A DNA stretch of 14,001 nt, taken from Tiamatella sp964451715. GTDB lineage: Archaea > Thermoproteota > Thermoprotei_A > Sulfolobales > Acidilobaceae. This document shows positions 5,850 to 12,129 of this stretch, piece after piece. Location of the stretch: NCBI GenBank assembly GCA_964451715.1, contig CAYVIZ010000030.1:1-14001 (forward strand), in the 5' to 3' direction. The stretch's first letter is position 1. Each line of letters begins with the position of its first letter. The translations under genes were made by a program, and so were the position numbers. The notes beneath the pieces were generated by a model. That model did no database searches. It had not been told where the DNA came from and worked only from the letters and a program-made list of their open reading frames with translations.

Positions 5850-7109
5850 TTAATATCTGGAAAAGATATATTTCAGGAGCTCTAGAATCCGTCTACCCTC
5901 ATCCGTTAATCCGTAAAACCTATACCTACCCCGTTCATATGAAGATATAAACCCCCTACTCTCCAGCCATTTCAACGCAGAATAGACAGCCTGAGGGGAA
6001 ACCCTACCCCCGAGCTTCTTCCATATAAGGTAACCATGCATCCTGCCATAACTGTTAAGCAGTCTTAAAACATCTATCTTCGTCTCCCCAATCAGGATCC
6101 TCCTCCTAGCCGGGACAGTCTTAAGCCCTGTGCTCGTCATTAAAACCATGACACGCCAGTCTCTCTCGACTGCAATATCCAGCCCAGCTACATATGCGGC
6201 TACAGAGGCCGGCTCCGCGAAGACGCCCTCCCGCGTTGACAGTCTTATAGAGCCCTCGAAAACCCTTCCCAGAGGCACATGGAGCCCCCAACCACCACTC
6301 TCTACAGTAGCCTTGTAAGCCACATCGAGAAGAGGTGAATGCCTATACCTTAGAGTATAATGTAAGCCTAGTCCTCCCCCTTCCTGCGACCCGTTAAACA
6401 TGGCCGAATAAGGCCCAGGGCCTGCCTGTACACCTATAAGGCGTACCCCTTTCATTCCCGTCATCAGGAGCCCCGTATATACTCCTACAAGCGTGGCGCC
6501 CGATCCTACAGGCAGAACAATAGCGTCGACACCCTTGTCCTCAGCCTCCCTCGAAAGCTCCTTTCCGAAAACCACATAACCGTATAAGGCATAAGGGTCT
6601 AGGTCAACCCTAACATGTAGTACCCCCCTCTCGGATGCTTTACGGAAGGCATAGTCATGTGTTTCATCCAGGGTTTCACCGTATAGGTTGACACTACATC
6701 CCAGTGCTCTTACCTGTTCTACCTTGGCCAAGTCACTGTCTATAGGCATATACGACTCACACCCCATACCTGCTCTCGCAGCGTATGCCGCGTAGGAGGC
6801 GCACGTGTTGCCGTCACCCGATACGATGAACGACCTTGTATTTGTGAGAACCATGTGGGCAACGCTGGGGAGAGCTGCTCTATCCCTGAAGCTCCCCGTA
6901 GGGTTGCGTGTCTCATCCTTTATCAATACTCTGTCGTCTAAAATAGATGTTAGAATGGGCGTTCTCCCCTCCTTAAGGGAGAGCTTGTTCATTATGCGGC
7001 TGAGTTTACTTGTATCGGCTGGTATAGCTATAGTCGTGTTGTCGCTGCATACCAGGTTAGACGTGTATTCCCCGGTGGTGGGGCATACAAACATGGGGCT
7101 CTCAGCCAC
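5850..7109 (-). CDS. Threonine-synthase-like PLP-fold protein fused to a winged helix; Schiff-base Lys is Arg
   Basis: Residues 47-335 are a fold-type II PLP enzyme domain of the threonine synthase group: NPTGSF-R75-DR (Lys is normal where R75 is; the codon is AGG), GDGNTCASYAAYAARAG (98-114), phosphate loop GSGAT (202-206), EGVFAEPAS (294-302) and TSTGLK (325-330). Residues 343-415 are a PadR/MarR-like winged helix (MHGYLIWKKLGG, SPQAVYSALKWLESRGFI, YGLTDEGRRIL). The N-terminal zinc-ribbon-like part of many threonine synthases is reduced to C9 and C21. Loss of the lysine argues against catalysis; a ligand-sensing DNA-binding role is my inference. The start is GTG with a TATA box about 35 bases upstream; ATG at 7094 is an alternative. 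It is divergent from kptA and upstream of the ECF operon. Confidence 0.9.
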   Translation of the reverse strand: MAESPMFVCPTTGEYTSNLVCSDNTTIAIPADTSKLSRIMNKLSLKEGRTPILTSILDDRVLIKDETRNPTGSFRDRAALPSVAHMVLTNTRSFIVSGDGNTCASYAAYAARAGMGCESYMPIDSDLAKVEQVRALGCSVNLYGETLDETHDYAFRKASERGVLHVRVDLDPYALYGYVVFGKELSREAEDKGVDAIVLPVGSGATLVGVYTGLLMTGMKGVRLIGVQAGPGPYSAMFNGSQEGGGLGLHYTLRYRHSPLLDVAYKATVESGGWGLHVPLGRVFEGSIRLSTREGVFAEPASVAAYVAGLDIAVERDWRVMVLMTSTGLKTVPARRRILIGETKIDVLRLLNSYGRMHGYLIWKKLGGRVSPQAVYSALKWLESRGFISSYERGRYRFYGLTDEGRRILELLKYIFSRY

Positions 7110-7139
7110 TCTAACCTACCATGCATCTATTGTTGAGGC

Positions 7140-7209
7140 GGGGTATAAATGGCCGGGAGAGGCCCTATCATCCCAAGCCGGCTGGAAACCGGCTGTCCGG
7201 GCCTACCCC
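7140..7209. repeat. GC-rich nested inverted repeat in the divergent promoter region
   Basis: Outer arms GGGGTA (7140-7145) and TACCCC (7204-7209); middle arms GGCCGGGA (7151-7158) and TCCGGGCC (7196-7203) with one mismatch; inner hairpin AGCCGG (7176-7181) and CCGGCT (7189-7194) with a 7-base loop. The palindrome AGCCGGCT at 7176-7183 is partly repeated at 7188-7194. The 60 bases from 7151 are about 70 percent G+C, well above the surroundings. It overlaps the TATA box of the PLP-fold gene. It may be an operator, or a structured 5' leader or small RNA if transcription starts at the farther minus-strand promoter near 7214. Confidence 0.6.
7144..7150 (-). promoter_or_regulatory. TATA box for the PLP-fold/winged-helix gene
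   Basis: Minus-strand ATTTATA, expected start near 7121, about 11 bases before the GTG. It lies inside the outer arm of the nested inverted repeat, so a protein bound there would block it. Confidence 0.5.
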
Positions 7210-7213
7210 TTCA

Positions 7214-7221
7214 CTATATAT
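7214..7221 (+). promoter_or_regulatory. TATA box for kptA
   Basis: CTATATAT, expected start near 7244, leaving a leader of about 37 bases before the GTG at 7281. An AGGGTG run at about 7267-7272, 8 bases upstream of the GTG, is a fair ribosome binding site. Confidence 0.4.
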
Positions 7222-7235
7222 CATCTATAGGCTAG

Positions 7236-7247
7236 TATTATTAAAAA
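7236..7247 (-). promoter_or_regulatory. Alternative upstream minus-strand TATA box
   Basis: Minus-strand TTTTTAATAATA. A start about 26 bases downstream would be near 7214 and would place the whole nested inverted repeat in a leader of roughly 105 bases, or in a free small RNA. Confidence 0.3.
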
Positions 7248-7280
7248 CGTAAGGCACTGGGATGGTAGGGTGTCCCCTGG

Positions 7281-7922
7281 GTGGCTCTCTACCTCTGCAG
7301 AGAGGATGGATACCGCCGTTATACCAGGATTCCAGAGGGATGCAAGGGTAGGATTATGCTCGTTCTAGATGATAAGGAGCTTGTCATGCTGAGCAAGCTT
7401 ATGAGTAAGATACTAAGACATAATCCCAGAGAGTACGGTGTGGAGCTTGACGAGGAGGGGTGGACTAGTTTAAGAGAGCTTGCCTCAGCTGTCAGCAACG
7501 CGCTTGGGAGAAGGTATGGAGAAGAGCTGATCAGGGGTGTAGCCTCAACAGATCCTAAGGGTAGATTCGAGCTTAGGGGAGGCTTGATTAGGGCGAGGTA
7601 TGGGCACTCTATAAGTGTCAGGATAGATTATGCTGAGGATTTTGAAGCAAGGCTCCTCTTCCACGGGACGCTCAGGGAGAACCTGCCGAAGATAATGGTG
7701 GAGGGCATAATTCCGGGTAAGAGGCTCTATGTTCACCTGTCACCGACTGTGATGGATGCATGTAAAACCGCTTCACGTAGGAGGGGAACACCCGTTTATA
7801 TAGCCGTTGACACGAGGGTTCTCCGGAGAATGGGTTACCCTGTCTACAGGGCTAGTGAAAAAGTCTACCTGACGCCTAAGGTTCCCGTTCAAGCTATAAA
7901 GGGGTCCGGGCCGTGTATGTAA
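7281..7922 (+). CDS. kptA: NAD-dependent RNA 2'-phosphotransferase (Tpt1/KptA)
   Basis: Transfers an internal RNA 2'-phosphate to NAD, giving ADP-ribose 1'',2''-cyclic phosphate; in eukaryotes this finishes tRNA splicing, while the archaeal role is less settled. The 213 residues cover both lobes: LSKLMSKILRHNPREYG at 37-53 (R46-H47 of the catalytic set), GRFEL..GGLIRARYGHS at 94-110 (R105/R107, H109), LLFHGT at 125-130, the NAD-site region RLYVHLS at 148-154, and VYLTPKVPVQAI at 195-206. The N-terminal 30 residues contain C6 and C21 only, probably a decayed zinc-binding extension found in some archaeal homologues. The start is GTG. It is divergent from the PLP-fold gene and 65 bases before cysS, which seems to have its own promoter. 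Confidence 0.95.
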   Translation: MALYLCREDGYRRYTRIPEGCKGRIMLVLDDKELVMLSKLMSKILRHNPREYGVELDEEGWTSLRELASAVSNALGRRYGEELIRGVASTDPKGRFELRGGLIRARYGHSISVRIDYAEDFEARLLFHGTLRENLPKIMVEGIIPGKRLYVHLSPTVMDACKTASRRRGTPVYIAVDTRVLRRMGYPVYRASEKVYLTPKVPVQAIKGSGPCM

Positions 7923-7938
7923 CACAGAGAATGTTAAG

Positions 7939-7947
7939 CTTTATTTT
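7939..7947 (+). promoter_or_regulatory. TATA box for cysS
   Basis: CTTTATTTT with expected start near 7969. The short leader contains a strong Shine-Dalgarno AGGTGG at 7973-7978, 9 bases before the GTG start of cysS. This makes cysS independently transcribed from kptA. Confidence 0.5.
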
Positions 7948-7987
7948 GCCATGGGTTAACAGTTGATGCACAAGGTGGCAGCTTATT

Positions 7988-9406
7988 GTGTTGATAAAGG
8001 TATTCAACACTCTTGGGAGAAGGAAGGAAGCCTTCGAGCCTTTCAACCCTCCTCTTGTAAGGATGTATACCTGTGGTCCCACAGTATATGACCACAGCCA
8101 CTTGGGTCATGCAAGGATGTACATCTCGTTCGACGGCATAAAACGCTACCTGGAGCTCAGGGGTTTCAAGGTGATACACGTACAGAACATAACCGATATT
8201 GATGACAAGATAATAAACAAGAGCAGGGAAACAGGGAGGGATTGGAGGGAGATAGTTGAATATTATACAAGCGAGTATCTGAGCCTTCTGGAAGAGCTTG
8301 GAGTCAAGCCACACTACAACCCGCGGGTGACGCTTCACATAAGAGAGATTATACAATTCATAAAAGGCCTTATAGAGAAGGGCTATGCGTATGAGTCAAA
8401 CGGTAGTGTCTACTTTGACGTGGATAAATACGAGTTCTATGGAGAACTGAGCGGTAGGACAGATAAGTCTCTATGGAGCCAGGAAGAGGAGTTCTTATCC
8501 GAGAAGAGGAAGCCCTACGATTTTGCACTATGGAAAAAAATGAAGCCCGGCGAGCCATTCTGGGACAGCCCATGGGGGCCAGGACGGCCTGGATGGCATA
8601 TCGAGTGCTCTGTAATGTCTTCCCGCTACCTAGGCCCTAGGATAGACATACACGGGGGAGGCCAGGACCTCGTATTTCCCCACCACGAGAATGAGAAGGC
8701 TCAGAGCGAAGCGTATTTCGGTGTGAGACCATGGGTTAAGTACTGGCTTCACACCGGGTACCTTACTATAGGCGGTGAGAAGATGAGTAAGAGCCTTAAG
8801 AACATTATACCCCTGAAGGACGCGGTGAAGGAGCTGGGCGTGCCCGTGTTGAGGCTGTGGATTCTTTCGACACATTATAGGAGCCAGTTAGAATACAATG
8901 AGACCATCATAAACCAAGCCCGTAGACTCTATGATAGACTCGTGTCTTCATACTCTATTATCGAGAGTAAGCTGGTAGAGGTTTCACGGAGCTTTTATGA
9001 CAAAGACGAGGACGTCAAGCGGTTGAGGAGGCTGGCATCTATAATTGAAGGGTTCCATGAGGCTTTAAGCGATGACTTCAACTTTGGAGAGGCACAGAAA
9101 TACCTGTGGGAATTCACGAGGTTTGTACACTCCGACCTGGAGGGCTCTGAGAGTGCCGCATTAACGCTCTTATCTAAGGAGTTCATAGAACAGGTTAATA
9201 CAGTGTATTACTTCCGCAGGGAATCAGGGGGCGGGGTGGATTTCAAGACTTTTAAGGAGTTGGTTGACCTCGTGCTTGAGGTAAGATCTATTCTAAGGAA
9301 GAATAGAATGTATGAGCTGAGCGACTCTATAAGGGATAGGCTGGCGGGTATGGGTATCACTGTGCTCGACTACCGTGATAAGAGCGAGTGGGTTTACAAG
9401 AGGTAG
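7988..9406 (+). CDS. cysS: Cysteinyl-tRNA synthetase
   Basis: Charges tRNA-Cys; class Ia synthetase, full length at 472 residues. Motifs in order: zinc ligand C29 in YTCGPTVYD, HIGH motif HLGH at 38-41, NITDIDDKII at 67-76, WHIECSVMS with zinc ligand C207, HGGGQDLVFPHHENE at 222-236 (zinc-site H232 region), KMSKS at 265-269, then the helical anticodon-binding region with a DALR-type segment (SDDFNFGEAQKYLWEF). The start is GTG (next codon TTG) with AGGTGG placed 9 bases upstream. Its presence shows direct Cys charging, rather than reliance on the SepRS/SepCysS route alone. It is followed by T-rich termination signals and the convergent ferredoxin gene. Confidence 0.98.
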   Translation: MLIKVFNTLGRRKEAFEPFNPPLVRMYTCGPTVYDHSHLGHARMYISFDGIKRYLELRGFKVIHVQNITDIDDKIINKSRETGRDWREIVEYYTSEYLSLLEELGVKPHYNPRVTLHIREIIQFIKGLIEKGYAYESNGSVYFDVDKYEFYGELSGRTDKSLWSQEEEFLSEKRKPYDFALWKKMKPGEPFWDSPWGPGRPGWHIECSVMSSRYLGPRIDIHGGGQDLVFPHHENEKAQSEAYFGVRPWVKYWLHTGYLTIGGEKMSKSLKNIIPLKDAVKELGVPVLRLWILSTHYRSQLEYNETIINQARRLYDRLVSSYSIIESKLVEVSRSFYDKDEDVKRLRRLASIIEGFHEALSDDFNFGEAQKYLWEFTRFVHSDLEGSESAALTLLSKEFIEQVNTVYYFRRESGGGVDFKTFKELVDLVLEVRSILRKNRMYELSDSIRDRLAGMGITVLDYRDKSEWVYKR

Positions 9407-9435
9407 AACAAATTGTTATCCTTAGACAATCAACG

Positions 9436-9454
9436 GTCTTTTAAGTCTTTTAAA
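9436..9454 (+). terminator. T-rich terminator of cysS with tandem 9-mer
   Basis: GTCTTTTAA occurs twice in exact tandem (9436-9444, 9445-9453) about 30 bases after the cysS stop. Runs of T on the sense strand are the usual archaeal termination signal. Confidence 0.5.
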
Positions 9455-9463
9455 TAAATAATC

Positions 9464-9479
9464 GGGGGCTATGGCCCCC
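9464..9479 (-). terminator. Hairpin terminator of the ferredoxin gene
   Basis: Perfect 6-bp stem GGGGGC/GCCCCC with a 4-base loop, starting 13 bases after the ferredoxin stop. On the minus strand it is followed by a T-rich tract (GATTATTTATTT), the layout of an intrinsic terminator; it also separates the ferredoxin gene from convergent cysS. Confidence 0.5.
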
Positions 9480-9492
9480 TGTGGAGTCTGTT

Positions 9493-9726
9493 TTACTGGG
9501 TCTCGAAGTGGATTATATTGACGGGGCAGCTCTCAGCAGCGCTCTCTACACAGTCCTTCAGGTCGTCGGGTACAACGCCCTGGCTTACATCGTCGTTTAC
9601 CCTAAACTGGGCTACTATTTGGCTCTTGCCGTCCTCCTCGCTCATCTCGAAGACTTCTCCGCAGAGGCTTACACATACCATGTCGGATATACATTCATCC
9701 CTGTCTATCCAGACCTTTATGGGCAT
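9493..9726 (-). CDS. Small single-cluster ferredoxin with Asp ligand
   Basis: Soluble electron carrier, 77 residues. The cluster motif is C12-x2-D15-x2-C18 with distant C67 in SCPVNII, and an extra pair C22 and C59. This is the pattern of Pyrococcus furiosus ferredoxin (from memory), where Asp replaces one cysteine, allowing 4Fe-4S/3Fe-4S interconversion, and the extra cysteines form a disulfide; the same is inferred here. It probably serves ferredoxin-dependent oxidoreductases, hydrogenase or membrane complexes. The ATG is preceded by an excellent Shine-Dalgarno GAGGTG (plus-strand 9734-9739), 7 bases upstream. It appears to be monocistronic: own TATA box at 9789-9797 and a hairpin terminator after the stop. 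Confidence 0.95.
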   Translation of the reverse strand: MPIKVWIDRDECISDMVCVSLCGEVFEMSEEDGKSQIVAQFRVNDDVSQGVVPDDLKDCVESAAESCPVNIIHFETQ

Positions 9727-9788
9727 ACATAGTCACCTCTCAGGGGTTTGCATATATGTTTCCAGGATATACAAGCGGTTTCCCCGTG

Positions 9789-9797
9789 ATATTTAAA
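9789..9797 (-). promoter_or_regulatory. TATA box for the ferredoxin gene
   Basis: Minus-strand TTTAAATAT with expected start near 9767 and a leader of about 40 bases carrying the GAGGTG site. It lies between the HIT gene stop and the ferredoxin start, indicating separate transcription. Confidence 0.5.
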
Positions 9798-9816
9798 GAT
9801 TATCTACCTCTTTACA

Positions 9817-10254
9817 TTACACAGAGTTATTTTGGTATTTTGCAAGGTATTCCTGTACGTTACCCAGCATGGAGAGAACCTCTCTAGCCTCTTCGGGGCT
9901 TATCTCTCTTCTCCCATGGAAGGAGAGCGGGTCTCCTCTCCACCTAGGTATGACGTGTACATGAAAATGAAATATCATCTGTCCGGCCTGAGCCCCATCA
10001 TTTGCCAATATGTTAACACCGGGAGCACCGAGTTCTTCCCGGTAATACTTGGCCAGCCCCGCAGCTACTAGGAAAGCCCTAGAAACAATCGGGGGAGGCG
10101 TCTTGGAAGCAGACTCGTAGTGGTCCCTGCTTATGACGAGCAGGTGCCCCTTAGACGCTGGGTACTTATCGAGTATTACTACTACACTATCATCCTCGTA
10201 CACCTTATAGGACTCGGCGGATCCTTCCACTATTCTACAGAAAACACAGTTCAC
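9817..10254 (-). CDS. HIT family nucleotide hydrolase/transferase
   Basis: Member of the histidine-triad superfamily, 145 residues. The catalytic triad is in GQMIFHFHVHVIPR with H96, H98 and H100. CVFC at 3-6 probably holds a zinc ion, as in Hint/Fhit-like proteins with this N-terminus, and GHLLVISRDH (36-45) is the usual second strand. Likely cytoplasmic hydrolysis of nucleotide phosphoramidates or dinucleoside polyphosphates; the exact substrate is not readable from sequence. The start is GTG, with a G-rich stretch (GGGGGA) about 6 bases upstream. It is divergent from ogg2, sharing a 74-base intergenic region, and upstream of the separately promoted ferredoxin gene. Confidence 0.95.
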   Translation of the reverse strand: MNCVFCRIVEGSAESYKVYEDDSVVVILDKYPASKGHLLVISRDHYESASKTPPPIVSRAFLVAAGLAKYYREELGAPGVNILANDGAQAGQMIFHFHVHVIPRWRGDPLSFHGRREISPEEAREVLSMLGNVQEYLAKYQNNSV

Positions 10255-10328
10255 GCCCAGTCCCCCAGCCTAGTCCGTCATGGATATAACTCTGGCATTT
10301 ATGATTATGTTCTTATAAGCGATACGCT
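10255..10328. promoter_or_regulatory. Divergent promoter region of HIT gene and ogg2
   Basis: Contains TATA-like elements for both directions: palindromic CTTATAAG at 10312-10319 (usable by either strand), CATTTATGA at 10296-10304 for ogg2 (start near 10327, which would make the ATG at 10329 leaderless), and minus-strand GTTATAT at 10284-10290 for the HIT gene. Which are used cannot be decided from sequence. Confidence 0.4.
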
Positions 10329-10988
10329 ATGAGGGAGATGCTTATGGATAGGAAAAACAGTATAGAGTTACTGATAGAGAAGATCAAGGAGCTTAAAAAG
10401 AGCCCCGTATCGCGAAAGGTGGATGAGAGGATACGAGAATTCGTGGAGTTGAACAGGAAAGACTCTAGGGAATGGTTCAAAGAGCTGGCGTTCTGCATAC
10501 TAACGGCTAACTATAGCGCCGAAGGAGGCATCCGTATACAGCAGACGCTTGGAGATTGCTTCCTTACATGCAGCAAAGAAGAACTAGCCGAGGGATTGAG
10601 GAGGCTAGGCCACAGGTTTCCAGAGGCGAGAGCGGAGTACATCGTTCTCGCTAGGAGATACTCTTCCGCCTTGAAAGAGATACTGACAGGTATAGGGAAT
10701 CCCTTCCTGATGAGGGAGTGGCTAGTGAAGAATGTCAAGGGAATAGGCTACAAGGAGGCCAGCCACTTCCTTCGAAATATAGGTTACTTCGACCTCGCCA
10801 TACTGGATTACCATATACTCGACCTTCTTGAAAAACATGGTATCGTAAAAAGGCCTAGATCAATGAGTAGGAAGAAGTACTTGGAAATAGAAGGTATCCT
10901 GGCTTCTATAGCGGAGAAGACAGGGCTTAAACCCGGGGTTCTAGACCTGTATTTATGGTATATGGAGACGGGGAAGGTGCTGAAATAG
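10329..10988 (+). CDS. ogg2: 8-oxoguanine DNA glycosylase/AP lyase, Ogg2 family
   Basis: Removes 8-oxoguanine from DNA and nicks the abasic site (base excision repair). The HhH-GPD fold is compact, 219 residues, as in archaeal Ogg2. The helix-hairpin-helix is VKGIGYKEASHFLRNIGY with catalytic K142, and the catalytic Asp is D160 in AILDYHIL; the Lys-to-Asp spacing of 18 equals that of the Methanocaldococcus enzyme (K129/D147, from memory). The family C-terminal motif ends in Lys (GKVLK), which contacts the substrate base in this group. The start is ambiguous: ATG 10329 fits leaderless transcription, whereas ATG 10344 has GAGGGAG placed 6 bases upstream. The last 36 bases overlap the 3' end of the convergent reductase gene. 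Confidence 0.9.
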   Translation: MREMLMDRKNSIELLIEKIKELKKSPVSRKVDERIREFVELNRKDSREWFKELAFCILTANYSAEGGIRIQQTLGDCFLTCSKEELAEGLRRLGHRFPEARAEYIVLARRYSSALKEILTGIGNPFLMREWLVKNVKGIGYKEASHFLRNIGYFDLAILDYHILDLLEKHGIVKRPRSMSRKKYLEIEGILASIAEKTGLKPGVLDLYLWYMETGKVLK

Positions 10989-12128
10989 AAGCCCGGATAC
11001 TCTATACATTATCCTGAGAGTCTTCAATGGCCGTTTAAGGGAAAACATGAGGAGAATATATAGAGAGTCTTTCCTATGGGATAAAACCTCGTCTATCAAC
11101 ACAGAGTGATCATCGTAATCCATGAACCTGGACAGCCTCTCACCTAGGCTTGTCTTTTTGATATACCTGAAGACCAACGCTAGATCCTCTTCATCGAGGT
11201 CGTCATGGAATATCCTCGCTATAGGGACGCTCCTCTCCAATTCCCTTACCACACTCTCCATGCATCCGCTCCATTCGCTAGGCTTTTTCCCTGCCATGCA
11301 TTCTATTATCTTGGAGTTAGGGTATAAGCCTCCTCCTGTGAAAGGCTTCGTGAGCCCCGCAGCATCACCTAGAACAAACAAGCGTCCCCTATGAGGAGCA
11401 GGCTCGGGAGGCCCTGCTAGTATTATTCCCCCGTAAGTATCCCTCACTTGACCCTTAATATTGAGACCTTTTAGTATAGCGTCAGGCGTGAGGGGTTTAG
11501 ACGAACCTGCCCCTACGACGGCTTTACCGTCATCTAAGGGTATGATCCACGCGAAAAACCCGGGGTAATACTTCTTGTTAAACACTATTTTGAAGGAGTC
11601 ACTGTTCATTCCATGACTGTATCCGACTTCGAGGTTAAGCCCATAGATTCTCCTGTAATTCTTCCTGACACCTAGCGAGCCTGATACAGAGCCGTTGAGA
11701 CCGTCGGCTACTATTATAGCATCATAATACCTGGTTCCACAGTTGCTAACCAGTCTGCCATCTTCTCCTACTGCATGAACCCTGCATCTAGGATAATATG
11801 AGACTCCCTTAACGATCGACTCCTTTAGTAGGATTTCTTCCAACCGTACCCTGTCAACTATAACCGCTATATTGCTTCTATGGAAAACAAACTCCTCCCC
11901 GCCAGCCACCTCCATGATAATAGTGTTATAGGTTTTACGGAGTGATTTGAAGGCAGGCTCTCCAATGCGCTGGTAGGTTTCTCCCGATATGAGGCCCGTA
12001 CAATGCTTGGGGAAGCCCACCCTTCCATGCTCTTCGTAAAGGTCTACGTCATGCATGTCTGACAGTTTGTATGAAGAGAAGAGCCCTGCAAAGCCTGCTC
12101 CTACAACCGCTATCTTGTATTGTTTCAC
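10953..12128 (-). CDS. Geranylgeranyl reductase family flavoprotein
   Basis: FAD-dependent reductase of the family that saturates geranylgeranyl chains of archaeal ether lipids, and related isoprenoid compounds. The 391 residues show the N-terminal dinucleotide fold VVGAGFAGL (8-16), EEH acidic end of the second strand (32-34), the cysteine loop PKHCTGLIS (40-48, C43), PGFFAWIIP (189-197, matching the PxxYxWxFP-type substrate motif) and the second FAD motif LGDAAGLTKPFTGGGL (253-268). The C-terminal third is helical. The start is GTG, one base after the stop of the S16 peptidase gene, so the two are cotranscribed. Lipid substrate is likely but reductases of menaquinone or dolichol chains belong to the same family. 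Overlaps ogg2 by 36 bases tail-to-tail. Confidence 0.9.
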   Translation of the reverse strand: MKQYKIAVVGAGFAGLFSSYKLSDMHDVDLYEEHGRVGFPKHCTGLISGETYQRIGEPAFKSLRKTYNTIIMEVAGGEEFVFHRSNIAVIVDRVRLEEILLKESIVKGVSYYPRCRVHAVGEDGRLVSNCGTRYYDAIIVADGLNGSVSGSLGVRKNYRRIYGLNLEVGYSHGMNSDSFKIVFNKKYYPGFFAWIIPLDDGKAVVGAGSSKPLTPDAILKGLNIKGQVRDTYGGIILAGPPEPAPHRGRLFVLGDAAGLTKPFTGGGLYPNSKIIECMAGKKPSEWSGCMESVVRELERSVPIARIFHDDLDEEDLALVFRYIKKTSLGERLSRFMDYDDHSVLIDEVLSHRKDSLYILLMFSLKRPLKTLRIMYRVSGLLFQHLPRLHIP

Positions 12129-12129
12129 T

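Noticed and set aside
7151..7203. tRNA-like or tRNA-fragment appearance of the GC-rich region (long outer arm plus a 7-base-loop hairpin)
   Set aside because: Too short for a tRNA, has no D-arm or GTTC-type T-loop, and the hairpin loop has no sensible anticodon setting. Kept only as an inverted repeat.
9481..9732. An 83-codon plus-strand frame with hydrophobic content opposite the ferredoxin gene
   Set aside because: Lies wholly antisense to a ferredoxin with intact cluster residues, a strong ribosome site and a terminator. The hydrophobicity comes from complementing acidic codons.
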